Shown here: positions 7,960-16,587 of the stretch, one piece after another | How the letters are laid out: every line of letters starts with the position of its first letter | Numbering within the stretch: the stretch's first letter is position 1 | DNA from: Nonomuraea endophytica | Lineage (GTDB): Bacteria; Actinomycetota; Actinomycetes; Streptosporangiales; Streptosporangiaceae | Assembly (NCBI RefSeq): GCF_014203235.1 | Contig: NZ_JACHIN010000007.1 | Coordinates: 112,711-176,710 of the forward strand | Reading direction: 5' to 3' | Length of the DNA stretch: 64,000 nucleotides | The notes under the pieces: model-generated | Database searches by the model: none | The model's input: the letters and a program-made list of their open reading frames with translations, nothing else | What the model was told of the DNA's origin: nothing | Made by a program: the position numbers and the translations under genes

Positions 7960-8765
7960 CCGCAGCGATCGACGGAACGCGGCGCGAGCGCGACCCGCTC
8001 GCCCGCGTCCCGATAGGGAAGATCACCCGCCACGTCGTCGGCGTGGCGGCTTTTCTGCTTCTGTGGGAGGTCGTCAGCCGGGCCGGGCTGTTCACCTGGC
8101 TGCCGAACGCCTCGGACTCGCTGATCAGGTTCGCGACGCTGGCCGCCGACCCCGTCTTCCTCGGCGACCTGGCCGCCACGCTGACCGCCGCGATCCTCGG
8201 GCTCGGGCTCGCGGTGCTGCTGGCCGTACCGGTGGGGCTGCTGCTCGGAACGGTGCCGGTGGTCGAGGAGACCACGCGCGCCATCGTCGAGTTCCTGCGG
8301 CCCATCCCGTCGGTCGCGCTGATCCCGCTGGCGCTGTTCTTCTTCACTCCGGAGATCAACGCCAAGATCGCGCTGATCGTCTACGCCGCGTCCTGGCCCA
8401 TCCTCATCAACACCCTGTACGGCGTGCGCGACGTCGACCCGGTCGCCGCCGAGACCCTGCGCTCGTTCGGCTTCGGCGCGGGCGCGGTGGTGTGGCGGGT
8501 GGCGCTGCCGAGCGCGGCGCCGTTCATCTTCACCGGTGTACGGCTGGCCGCCTCGGTCACCCTCATCCTGGCCATCAGCGTGGAGTACTTCGTCGGCGGC
8601 GCCAGCGGCGTGGGCAGGTTCCTCATCGAGGCCAGCACCGGCATCGGCGAGTCGGCCATGCTCGACGTGATCGCGACGCTGATCTGGGCCGGGCTGGTCG
8701 GCCTGGTGGTCAACGCGGTGCTGCTGCGCGCCGAGCGGCGGCTGTTCAGGTGGCGAAGCGCATGA
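7956..8765 (+). CDS. ABC transporter permease, first subunit of cassette B
   Basis: A 269-residue membrane protein of SsuC type with about six hydrophobic segments. The coupling loop carries ETLRSFGFGAG and ALPSAAPF, close to that of cassette A. ATGA overlaps on both sides tie it to the binding protein and to the second permease. An extra charged stretch of about 20 residues precedes the first membrane segment. Confidence 0.93.
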   Translation: MTAAIDGTRRERDPLARVPIGKITRHVVGVAAFLLLWEVVSRAGLFTWLPNASDSLIRFATLAADPVFLGDLAATLTAAILGLGLAVLLAVPVGLLLGTVPVVEETTRAIVEFLRPIPSVALIPLALFFFTPEINAKIALIVYAASWPILINTLYGVRDVDPVAAETLRSFGFGAGAVVWRVALPSAAPFIFTGVRLAASVTLILAISVEYFVGGASGVGRFLIEASTGIGESAMLDVIATLIWAGLVGLVVNAVLLRAERRLFRWRSA

Positions 8766-9517
8766 TCAAGACTCTCGTCAAGCGGCTCTGGCTGATCCCC
8801 GTCGTCCTGGTCGGCTGGGAGCTGGCCGCGATGGCGGTCGCCAGCCCGTACTTCCCCGCGCCCTCGCGCATCATGGTGCGGCTGTATGAGATGTTCGCCG
8901 CCGAGGAGGCGATCGGGCACGTCTGGCCGAGCCTGGCCAGGGTGGTCGGCGCCTGGTGCGTGGCGGTACTGGTCGGCGTCCTGCTGGGCGTGGCGCTGGG
9001 GCGTACGCGGTGGCTGGCCGACTACATCGACCCGCTCGTGGAGTTCGGCCGGGCGGTGCCGCCGCCGGCGATGCTCCCGGTCTTCCTGGTGCTGTTCAGC
9101 ATGGGCACCGAGGTGCAGGTGGCCACGATCATCTTCGGTGTCATCTGGCCGATCCTGCTGAACTCCATCGACGGCGCCCGCCACGTGGAGCGGATGCAGA
9201 TCGAGACGGCCACCGTCTTCGGCATCCCCGCCCACCTGCGGGTCCTGCGCATCATCCTGCCCGCCGCGTCCCCCAAGATCTTCGCCGGACTGCGGCTGAG
9301 CGTCTCGCTGGCGCTCATCCTCATGGTCGTCTCCGAGCTCAAGGGCAGCACGGAGGGCATCGGCTACCTGCTCAGCCTCGCCTCCAACAATGCCGACATG
9401 CCCGCCCTGTGGGCCGGCGTCGTGATGCTCGGCGTGCTGGGCTTCGTTCTCAACTCCCTGTTCCTCATGGGCGAGCGCCGCGTCCTCGCCTGGCACCACA
9501 ACCGGAGGCGGTCATGA
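8762..9517 (+). CDS. ABC transporter permease, second subunit of cassette B
   Basis: A 251-residue permease with FPAPS after the first membrane segment and the coupling loop PAASPKIFAGLRLSVS. The ATG overlaps the first permease's stop, and its own stop overlaps the amidohydrolase start (ATGA in both cases). The whole cassette and the enzyme behind it are thus one transcription and translation unit. Confidence 0.93.
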   Translation: MIKTLVKRLWLIPVVLVGWELAAMAVASPYFPAPSRIMVRLYEMFAAEEAIGHVWPSLARVVGAWCVAVLVGVLLGVALGRTRWLADYIDPLVEFGRAVPPPAMLPVFLVLFSMGTEVQVATIIFGVIWPILLNSIDGARHVERMQIETATVFGIPAHLRVLRIILPAASPKIFAGLRLSVSLALILMVVSELKGSTEGIGYLLSLASNNADMPALWAGVVMLGVLGFVLNSLFLMGERRVLAWHHNRRRS

Positions 9518-10968
9518 CAGACCTGCTGATCAGGAACGTGCGGGTCGTCACCCACGAGCGTGACGAACCCGTTGAGGCGGACATCGCGATAACGGACGGC
9601 CGCATCACCGCGGTCGCCCCCGGCCTGCCGCCCGGCGACGACGTCATCGAGGGGAACGGCAAGCTCGCCTTCCCCGGCGTGGTCGACGCCCACCAGCACT
9701 GGGGCATCTACAACGCGCTGGAGGAGGACGCCTCGACCGAGAGCCGGGCGGCCGCCCAGGGCGGCGTCACCACCGCGCTCACCTACATGCGCACCGGCCA
9801 GTACTACCTCAACCGGGGCGGCCCCTACGCCGAGTTCTTCCCCGAGGTGCTCGCCAGGGCCGAGGGCCGCGCCTACATCGACTACGGCTTCCACCTGGCG
9901 CCCATGTCGAGCACGCACATCGCCGAACTGCCCGACCTGATCGAGAAGCACGGCGTGCCCAGCTTCAAGATCTTCATGTTCTACGGCGGGCACGGCCTGC
10001 ACGGCCGCTCCAACGACCAGAGCCGTTTCCTCATGCTGCCCGACGGCGAACGCTACGACTACGCCCACTTCGAGTTCGTCATGCGCGGCGTCCAGGCGGC
10101 CCGCGAACGTTTCCCCGACCTGGCCGACGAGATCTCGCTGTCGCTGCACTGCGAGACCGCCGAGATCATGACCGCCTACACCAAGCTGGTCGAGGAGGCC
10201 GGCGAGCTCAGCGGCCTGGCCGCCTACAGCGCCTCGCGGCCGCCGCACTCCGAGGGCCTGGCCGTCTTCATCGCCTCCTACCTGGCCCACGAGACCGGGC
10301 TGGCCAACATCAACCTGCTGCACCTGTCCTCGCGCAAGGCGCTGGACGCCGCGGTGCGCATGGCCGCCGCCTTCCCGAACATCGACTTCCGCCGCGAGGT
10401 CACCATCGGGCACCTGCTGGCCTCCGTCGAGACGGCGGAAGGGCTGGGCGGCAAGGTCAACCCGCCGATCCGGCCCCAGGAGGACGTCGAGGCACTGTGG
10501 GAGTACGTGCTCGACGGCACCGTCGACTGGGTGGTCAGCGACCACGCCTGCTGCCGCGAGGAGCTGAAGTACGGCGAGCCGAAGGACGACGTGTTCGTGG
10601 CCAAGGCGGGCTTCGGGGGCGCGGAGTATCTGCTTCCCGGGCTCGTCTCCGAGGGGCGGCGGCGCGGCCTGCCGTACGGGAGGATCGCGGCGCTCACCGC
10701 GTGGAACCCCGCGCGCAGGTACGGCCTGCGGGCCAAGGGCACGATCGCGCCCGGCTACGACGCGGACGTGGCGCTGCTGGACCCGGACCAGACGTGGACG
10801 GTGCACGCGGCCGACTCGGAGTCCACGCAGGAGTACACGCCGTTCGAGGGCTTCGAGCTGACGGCGCGGGTGACCGACACGTTCGTGCGCGGCCACCACG
10901 TCATGGACGCCGGTAAGATCATCGGCCGTCCCCTCGGCTCCTATCTCGTGAGGCCCGGTGTTCACTGA
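9514..10968 (+). CDS. Hydantoinase/dihydropyrimidinase-type cyclic amidohydrolase
   Basis: A 484-residue metal-dependent amidohydrolase. The binuclear metal site is complete: His60-x-His62 in DAHQHWG, Lys152 in SFKIFM (the carboxylated lysine), His212 in SLHCE, His270 in LLHLSS and Asp343 in VSDHACC. Length and motifs fit the hydantoinase, dihydropyrimidinase and allantoinase group, which opens cyclic amide rings. The ATGA overlap with the permease links it directly to import of its substrate. Its exact substrate cannot be told apart by eye. A PPOX gene overlaps its 3' end. Confidence 0.88.
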   Translation: MTDLLIRNVRVVTHERDEPVEADIAITDGRITAVAPGLPPGDDVIEGNGKLAFPGVVDAHQHWGIYNALEEDASTESRAAAQGGVTTALTYMRTGQYYLNRGGPYAEFFPEVLARAEGRAYIDYGFHLAPMSSTHIAELPDLIEKHGVPSFKIFMFYGGHGLHGRSNDQSRFLMLPDGERYDYAHFEFVMRGVQAARERFPDLADEISLSLHCETAEIMTAYTKLVEEAGELSGLAAYSASRPPHSEGLAVFIASYLAHETGLANINLLHLSSRKALDAAVRMAAAFPNIDFRREVTIGHLLASVETAEGLGGKVNPPIRPQEDVEALWEYVLDGTVDWVVSDHACCREELKYGEPKDDVFVAKAGFGGAEYLLPGLVSEGRRRGLPYGRIAALTAWNPARRYGLRAKGTIAPGYDADVALLDPDQTWTVHAADSESTQEYTPFEGFELTARVTDTFVRGHHVMDAGKIIGRPLGSYLVRPGVH

Positions 10969-11365
10969 AGGCGAGCTCCTCTACCTGCGTGACCACACCA
11001 TCGGCCGGCTGGCCAGCGCGGCCGCGGACGGGCGCCCGCACGTGGTGCCGGTGCGGTTCCGGCTGTCGGAGGGCGGGCGGTCGCTGGAGATCGGCGCGCG
11101 CGACCTGCCTGCCCGCGGGCAGCGGCGCGCCTACCGCGACAACGCCGCCGAGAACCCGGAGCTGGCGATCGTCGTGGACGACTACACCGAGGACGGCGTG
11201 CCGCGCGGCCTGCTCATCCGCGGCACCGCCAAGCTCCACGACAGCGGCGGCGAGCGGGTGGTGCGCGGCGGCGGGCCGCAGTGGCTCGAGCTGCTGCCCG
11301 CCTCGATCTCCTCGTGGGGCATCGACTCGGCCGGGTACGCGCCCCCGATCCGCCGCGCGTTCTAG
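10958..11365 (+). CDS. PPOX-class flavin/F420-dependent oxidoreductase
   Basis: A 135-residue split-barrel protein of the pyridoxamine-phosphate-oxidase-like group. It has GRLASAAADGRPHVVPVRF near the N terminus, RDNAAENPELAIVVDD in the middle, and the closing LLPASISSWGID. This pattern resembles actinobacterial F420-dependent members (TIGR04023-like, from memory). The GTG start lies inside the end of the amidohydrolase gene (11-base overlap), so it is part of operon B. It could reduce a ring or double bond in the imported compound. Its stop codon is shared with the convergent permease gene through a CTAG. Confidence 0.8.
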   Translation: MFTEGELLYLRDHTIGRLASAAADGRPHVVPVRFRLSEGGRSLEIGARDLPARGQRRAYRDNAAENPELAIVVDDYTEDGVPRGLLIRGTAKLHDSGGERVVRGGGPQWLELLPASISSWGIDSAGYAPPIRRAF

Positions 11366-12111
11366 CCGCCCTGCCAGGCCAGCACCCTGCGCTGAACGGC
11401 CAGCAACACCGCGTTGAGCACGTAGCCGAGCACCCCGATCAGCACCACCGCCGACCACATCCTGGGCAGGTCGCCGACCGCGTAGGCGTCCTGCAGCAGG
11501 TAGCCGATGCCGTTGGAGGAGCCGGGCATCAGCTCGGAGAAGACCATGAGGATCAGCGCCACGGACATGCTCAGCCGCAGCCCGGCGAACACCTTCGGCA
11601 GCGCCGACGGCACGAGCACCCGCCACAGCCGCTGGGCGGCGGTGAGCCGGAAGACCTGGGCGGTCTCCAGATGCCTCCGGTCCACGCCGCTGACGCCGTC
11701 GGCGGTGTTGAGCAGGATCGGCCAGAGCGTGGCGAAGGCGATCGTGGCCAGCTGCATCTGGGTGCCGACGCTGAGCAGCACGATGAAGACCGGCACCAGC
11801 AGCGGGGGCGGGACGGCGCGGAAGAGCTGCAGCACGGGGTCGGCGTAGGCGCGCGCCTTCGCCGACCGGCCCAGGACGAAGCCCAGGACCACTCCGGTGA
11901 CCACCGCTCCGGCCAGCCCGGCGGCCAGCCTGCCCAGGCTCGGGGCGAGGTGCTCGACCGCCTCGTCGGTGAAGATGTAAGAGCCGGAGAACCACAACTC
12001 GTACATGCGGGCCGCGATCTGCGAAGGCGGCGGGAAGAAGCGGTTGCCCGCCGAGCGCGACAGCGCCTCCCAGGCCAGCGCGCAGGCGGCGAACACCGCC
12101 CAGCGGATCAC
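11362..12111 (-). CDS. ABC transporter permease, second subunit of cassette C
   Basis: A 249-residue permease. FFPPPSQIA follows the first membrane segment and VPSALPKVFAGLRLS forms the coupling loop, the second-subunit type. The GTG start overlaps the stop of the first permease (GTGA). It ends in a CTAG that also holds the stop of the PPOX gene on the other strand. Confidence 0.92.
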   Translation of the reverse strand: MIRWAVFAACALAWEALSRSAGNRFFPPPSQIAARMYELWFSGSYIFTDEAVEHLAPSLGRLAAGLAGAVVTGVVLGFVLGRSAKARAYADPVLQLFRAVPPPLLVPVFIVLLSVGTQMQLATIAFATLWPILLNTADGVSGVDRRHLETAQVFRLTAAQRLWRVLVPSALPKVFAGLRLSMSVALILMVFSELMPGSSNGIGYLLQDAYAVGDLPRMWSAVVLIGVLGYVLNAVLLAVQRRVLAWQGG

Positions 12112-12854
12112 CGGTGGGCCCAGAAGAACAGGCGGCGCTCGCCGCGTACCAGCAGGGTGTTGGCGAGCAGGCCGAGCAGGGCGGCCCAGACGGTGACGGC
12201 CAGCACCTCGGCCGTGGCGTCGGGGACGAACGTGGACTGGGCCACGTGCACCCCGATGCCCTGGCCGGTGCCCATGAAGATCTCGCCGGCGATGGTGGCG
12301 ATCAGGGCTATGCCGGCCGCGAGCCGTACACCGGTGGCGATGAACGGCGCCGCGCTCGGCAGCGACACCCGCACCAGCACCGCGGCGCGGCCGAAGCCGA
12401 AGGCGCGCAGCGTGTCCACGGCCACCGGCTCGACGTCGCGCAGTCCGTACACGGCGTTGAACAGGACCGGCCACAGCGCGACGTAGGTGACGACCACGAC
12501 CCGGGTGGCGCCGCCGGAGCCGAGCATCATGCCGACCAGCGGGAAGAGCGCGACGCCCGGCATCGGACGCAGGAACTCCAGCACCGCCCTGCTCGCCCGC
12601 TCCACGCCCGGCAGGCTGCCGAGCAGCAGCCCGGCCGGGATCGCGATGGCGGTGGCCAGGAGGGTGCCGCCCGCCCAGGTGAGCAGGGTGCCGGCGAGAT
12701 GGGACAGGTAGCCGGGCTCCAGGGCGAGCGTGGCCGCCCTGGCCAGGACCTCCCCGGCGGGCGGCAGCGTGCCGCCGCTCGCCCGGCCCAGCACCTCCAG
12801 GCCGGCCAGCAACAGCGCGACGCCCACGGCGCCGCGCCAGCGCGAACCGGTCAA
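12108..12854 (-). CDS. ABC transporter permease, first subunit of cassette C
   Basis: A 248-residue permease with DTLRAFGFG and SLPSAAPFIATGVRL, the first-subunit type. A TTG at 12854 overlapping the binding-protein stop (TTGA) is the best start, since no ATG or GTG lies nearby and the usual N-terminal hydrophobic segment begins a few residues later. Its sequence is the most divergent of the four first subunits (for example MMLGSGGATRV where others have LFxxxEIN). Confidence 0.9.
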   Translation of the reverse strand: MTGSRWRGAVGVALLLAGLEVLGRASGGTLPPAGEVLARAATLALEPGYLSHLAGTLLTWAGGTLLATAIAIPAGLLLGSLPGVERASRAVLEFLRPMPGVALFPLVGMMLGSGGATRVVVVTYVALWPVLFNAVYGLRDVEPVAVDTLRAFGFGRAAVLVRVSLPSAAPFIATGVRLAAGIALIATIAGEIFMGTGQGIGVHVAQSTFVPDATAEVLAVTVWAALLGLLANTLLVRGERRLFFWAHR

Positions 12855-13828
12855 CCGCCCGGGGTGTAGATGAGGTCGGTGGCCTTGAAATTGCCCTTGA
12901 GCAGGCCCTCGACCCTCATCTGGTCGATGACGCGCTGCAGGCGGGCGGCATCGGGCGCGGTCGGGAAGTCGACGAGCTTGATCGCCGCGGCGGTCGTGGC
13001 GTCCATCTTGGTGTAGGTGGGCAGTTGCAGGACCTTCTCGACGCTGACCCGGTCGGCGGCCAGGCTCTGCGCCTTGCCGAGCGCCGTGGCGAGGGCGGCG
13101 GCGGTCTTCGGGCGGGCGTCGATCCATTCCTGCTTGACGAAGTAGCCGGCGGTGGGCCAGTTCTGCGTGGTGCCGGAGGCCAGGTCGGTGACGAGGCGGA
13201 AGCCCTTGCCGGCCGCCAGGCTGGTGAACGGCTCGGTGAAGGCGGCGGCGTCCACCTGCCCCGCCTCGACGGCGGCGACCGTGTTCGGGACCGGCACCTG
13301 CACGTACTCGACCTTGGCCGGATCGGCGCCGGCGTCGCGCAGCACCGCGTTGAGCATGAGCGGCTGGACGTTCTTCAGCACGGCGACGGCGACCTTCTTG
13401 CCCTCCAGGTCCTTGACCGTCTTGATCGGCGAGGACTCCGGCACCATGACCGCCTGGACGCCGGGCTTGCCGACCGACCCCTCAGAGATGATCTTCAGTT
13501 TGGCGCCGTTGTCGATGATCTGCAGCAGGCTCACGTAGTTGGCGAAACCCAGGTCGACCTCGCCGCTGTTGAAGGCGACGCTTCCGGCCTTGCTGTCAGT
13601 GAAGAACTGCGCGGAAAGCTCGACGCCCTCGGTCGCGAAGACGCCCTTGTCGAGCCCCACGTGCAACCCCGCCTGGTCGAGGAACGGCAGCGCCATCGCC
13701 TTGACCACGCTCGACTCCTGACCGGTGGCCGTCTTGCCCGGTTCCGCCCCGCCCGTCCCCGAGCCGCAACCCGCCAGTGCCAAGGCGGCCACCAGACCAG
13801 CTAACAGCGACACTCGGGAGAATTTCAT
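12851..13828 (-). CDS. ABC transporter substrate-binding lipoprotein, cassette C
   Basis: A 325-residue binding protein with the lipobox LALAGC (Cys21). It has the family blocks DQAGLHVGLDKGVFATEGV and SPIKTVKDLEGKKVAV, but the pocket region differs from cassettes A, B and D (SGTTQNWPTAGY replaces SGPT-x-x-LP). That suggests a different ligand. The ATG is preceded by GAGGTGG at good spacing. It leads the minus-strand cassette C and follows cassette D by 21 bases. Confidence 0.93.
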   Translation of the reverse strand: MKFSRVSLLAGLVAALALAGCGSGTGGAEPGKTATGQESSVVKAMALPFLDQAGLHVGLDKGVFATEGVELSAQFFTDSKAGSVAFNSGEVDLGFANYVSLLQIIDNGAKLKIISEGSVGKPGVQAVMVPESSPIKTVKDLEGKKVAVAVLKNVQPLMLNAVLRDAGADPAKVEYVQVPVPNTVAAVEAGQVDAAAFTEPFTSLAAGKGFRLVTDLASGTTQNWPTAGYFVKQEWIDARPKTAAALATALGKAQSLAADRVSVEKVLQLPTYTKMDATTAAAIKLVDFPTAPDAARLQRVIDQMRVEGLLKGNFKATDLIYTPGG

Positions 13829-13849
13829 GAAATTTCCACCTCTTCCGGC

Positions 13850-14656
13850 TTACGCCCCCTGCCACCCGAGCAGGCGGCGCTCGATCACGACGAACATGGA
13901 GTTCACCACGTAACCGAGCAGACCGAGCAGCGCGATGGCGGCCCAGACCCCCGGGGTGTCGAACCCCCGCTGCGCCTGAAGCAGCTGATAACCGATCCCG
14001 TCGGTGCCGCCGAACAACTCGGAGATCACCATCATGATCAGTGCCAGCGAAAGACTCAACCGCAGACCGGCCAGGATCTTCGGCGCCGCCGCCGGGATGA
14101 TGACCTTGCGTACCTGCTCCGCGCGGGACAGCCCGAACACGCGGGCCGTCTCGATCTGCAGGACCTCGACCGAGCGGGCGCCGTCGATGGAGTTCAGCAG
14201 CACCGGCCAGATCACGCCGAAGACGATCGCGGCCAGCTGCGTGGCCAGGCCGCCCTGCAGCAGCGCGAGGAAGAAGGGCAGCAGCAGCGGCGGCGGCACC
14301 GAGCGGCCGAACTGGATCAGCGGCCCGGCGTAGTCCTGGGCCGCCCGCGAACGGCCGATCAGCACCCCCGCCAGCACACCGGCCGCGGCGGCCAGCACCC
14401 ATCCGGTGAACATGCGCGCCAGGCTCGGCAGCAGATTGGCCACCGCCTCGTCGGTCAGGAACAACCGGGCCGCCGGGCCGGAGAACCACAGCTCGCGCAT
14501 CCGGCCCGCGATGGCGGTCGGCGGCGGAAAGTCGGTGTCGGCCTTGAGCCGCGTGAGCACCTCCCACACGACCAGCACAGCGGGCACGAACCACACCCTG
14601 TTCAGCACAGCGGGCACGGACCACGGCACGGACCACAGCCTGTTCGGCCCGCTCAC
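13850..14656 (-). CDS. ABC transporter permease, second subunit of cassette D
   Basis: A 268-residue permease with FPPPTAIAGRM and the second-subunit coupling loop PAAAPKILAGLRLSLS. The GTG start overlaps the first permease's stop (GTGA). Before the first membrane segment there is a short duplicated stretch (RLWSVPWSVPAVLNRVWFVPAVL read in two parts), perhaps from a small in-frame repeat. Confidence 0.92.
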   Translation of the reverse strand: MSGPNRLWSVPWSVPAVLNRVWFVPAVLVVWEVLTRLKADTDFPPPTAIAGRMRELWFSGPAARLFLTDEAVANLLPSLARMFTGWVLAAAAGVLAGVLIGRSRAAQDYAGPLIQFGRSVPPPLLLPFFLALLQGGLATQLAAIVFGVIWPVLLNSIDGARSVEVLQIETARVFGLSRAEQVRKVIIPAAAPKILAGLRLSLSLALIMMVISELFGGTDGIGYQLLQAQRGFDTPGVWAAIALLGLLGYVVNSMFVVIERRLLGWQGA

Positions 14657-15423
14657 TCGGCCACTCCCCTGCGCGCCTCGTGCCAGCGGAACAGGCGGCG
14701 CTCCGCCGCCACCAGCAGCGTGTTGGCCACCAGGCCCGCCGCGCCCGCCCAGAGGGTGGCGGCCAGCATGAGATCGGTACGGTTGCCGCTGCCCGCCTGG
14801 ATGACGAAGACGCCGATGCCGGAGCTGCCCCCGGCCAGCAGTTCCGCGCTGACCGCGAGGATGAGGGCCACCCCGGCGGCGATGCGGACACCTGTGGCCA
14901 CGAACGGGGCGGCGCTGGGCAGGCTGACCCGCCACAGCACCGCCAGCGGGCCGAAGCCGAAGCTGCGCAGGGAGTCCTTGGCCAGGGGGTCGACCTCGCG
15001 CATGCCGTACAGCGTGTTGATGAGGACGGGCCACACGGCGGCGTACACGATCACCGAGGCCTTCATCGCGACGTCGGCGGGGATGAGCAGGATCGCCAGC
15101 GGGATGATGGCCACCGACGGGATGGGACGCATGAACTCCAGCAGCGGGCGGGTCGCCCGCTCGGCGGCGGGCAGCGCGCCGAGCGCCACGCCGACGGGCA
15201 CCGCGACGGCGACGGCGGCCAGCAGACCGAGCGCCCAGTTGAGCAGGGTGGCGGCGACGCCCGCCAGGAACCCGGGGTCGGCCAGGAGCAGCGCGGCCTC
15301 GACCAGGACGAGCGAGGGCGGCGGGAACACCACGCCCTCGGCCAGCCAGAAGCGCACGACCAGCTCGGCCACGAGCAGGAACGCGGCGACGCCCGCCGCG
15401 CCCCGCACGGCACGCACGCTCAT
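14653..15423 (-). CDS. ABC transporter permease, first subunit of cassette D
   Basis: A 256-residue permease with DSLRSFGFGPL and SLPSAAPFVATGVRI, the first-subunit type, and about six membrane segments. It is coupled by ATGA to the binding protein upstream and by GTGA to the second permease downstream. Confidence 0.93.
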   Translation of the reverse strand: MSVRAVRGAAGVAAFLLVAELVVRFWLAEGVVFPPPSLVLVEAALLLADPGFLAGVAATLLNWALGLLAAVAVAVPVGVALGALPAAERATRPLLEFMRPIPSVAIIPLAILLIPADVAMKASVIVYAAVWPVLINTLYGMREVDPLAKDSLRSFGFGPLAVLWRVSLPSAAPFVATGVRIAAGVALILAVSAELLAGGSSGIGVFVIQAGSGNRTDLMLAATLWAGAAGLVANTLLVAAERRLFRWHEARRGVAE

Positions 15424-16376
15424 CCGGTGGGGCTGACCAGGAGCGTCTTGACGTCCAGGGGCTGCTTGAGATACCCGAACTCCAGCATCAGGTCGGCCAC
15501 CCGCTGCAGCCTGGCCGGGTCGAGGTCGGTCGGGAAGGTGCCCAGCGCGATCTTCGTGACCGCGGCCTGGTCGATCTTCGAGTAGGTGGGGATGATCGCG
15601 TCGACCACCGTGCGGTCACCGGCGGCCAGCTTCTGCGCCTTGCCGATCGCGCGCTGGAAGGCGGCGAGCGTCTTGGGGTTCTTCGCGACCCACTCGCCGG
15701 TGGCCATCCAGGCGGCGATCGGCAGGCCGGCGGTCGGCCCGGTCATGGTGTCGGCGAGTACGCGCAGGCCCGGCTGGACCTGTGTGGCGGTGATGAACGG
15801 CTCGGTCAGCCACGCGGCGTCGGCCTGCCCGGCGGCCAGCGCGTTGCCCATGTCGGGGAAGGGCTTCTCGATGAACTTCACCTCGCCCGGCGCCACGCCC
15901 GCGCTCTTCAGCGTCGAGGTGACGGCCAGCGTGCCGATGTTGTTGAGGGTGTTGACCAGGATCGTCTTGCCCTTGAGGTCGGCTACCGCCTTGATCGGGG
16001 AGTCCTTGGCCACCATGAGGTCGAAGGTGTTCGGGGCGGCGCCGTAGAGGTCGCCGACGACCTTGATCTTCTCGCCCCTGCCCGCGGCCAGGAACGTGGA
16101 GACGTAGTTGGTGTGGGAGATGTCGAGGGCCCCGCTCTTGATCTGCGGCAGCGCGACGGCGCCGCCCTGGATCGTGATCGGCTCGACGGTCAGGCCCTCT
16201 TCCTTGAAGTAGCCCTTGGACCGGGCGATGTAGAGCGCGGCCGCGTCGGGGATGGGCAGCGCGCCCACCTTGATGACGGGCTTCTCCAGCCCGCCGGTGG
16301 ACGCCTGCTCGGCACCCCCGCACGCGGTCAGCGCCAGGGTGGTGGCGAGCAGGAGGGCGGGGATCGTACGTCTCAT
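15420..16376 (-). CDS. ABC transporter substrate-binding lipoprotein, cassette D
   Basis: A 318-residue binding protein with the lipobox LALTAC (Cys19), PDAAALYIARSKGYFKEEGL near the N terminus and TGPTAGLPIA, NPKTLAAFQRAIGKAQ late. It is clearly a paralogue of the cassette A and B binding proteins. GGAG precedes the ATG. It is divergent from the ATPase gene at 16588, and the 210-base spacer between them should hold both promoters. Confidence 0.94.
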   Translation of the reverse strand: MRRTIPALLLATTLALTACGGAEQASTGGLEKPVIKVGALPIPDAAALYIARSKGYFKEEGLTVEPITIQGGAVALPQIKSGALDISHTNYVSTFLAAGRGEKIKVVGDLYGAAPNTFDLMVAKDSPIKAVADLKGKTILVNTLNNIGTLAVTSTLKSAGVAPGEVKFIEKPFPDMGNALAAGQADAAWLTEPFITATQVQPGLRVLADTMTGPTAGLPIAAWMATGEWVAKNPKTLAAFQRAIGKAQKLAAGDRTVVDAIIPTYSKIDQAAVTKIALGTFPTDLDPARLQRVADLMLEFGYLKQPLDVKTLLVSPTG

Positions 16377-16587
16377 GGTGTGCGCTCCGGGGGGTGGGGA
16401 GGGCCTGCCGCAAGAGACGATATTTCATGACGCGCGGCTTTTCTGACACCTTTTCGACGAGTGAAATCCCCAATTCGGACTCAAAGGCACAAAGCAGCGC
16501 GAATTCTGGTCAATGCCAGCTATGGCCTCACAATTCGGGCCTCCGCTAGAGTCAGGGGGTCACTCGCGCCCCTCAAGGAACCCAGCC

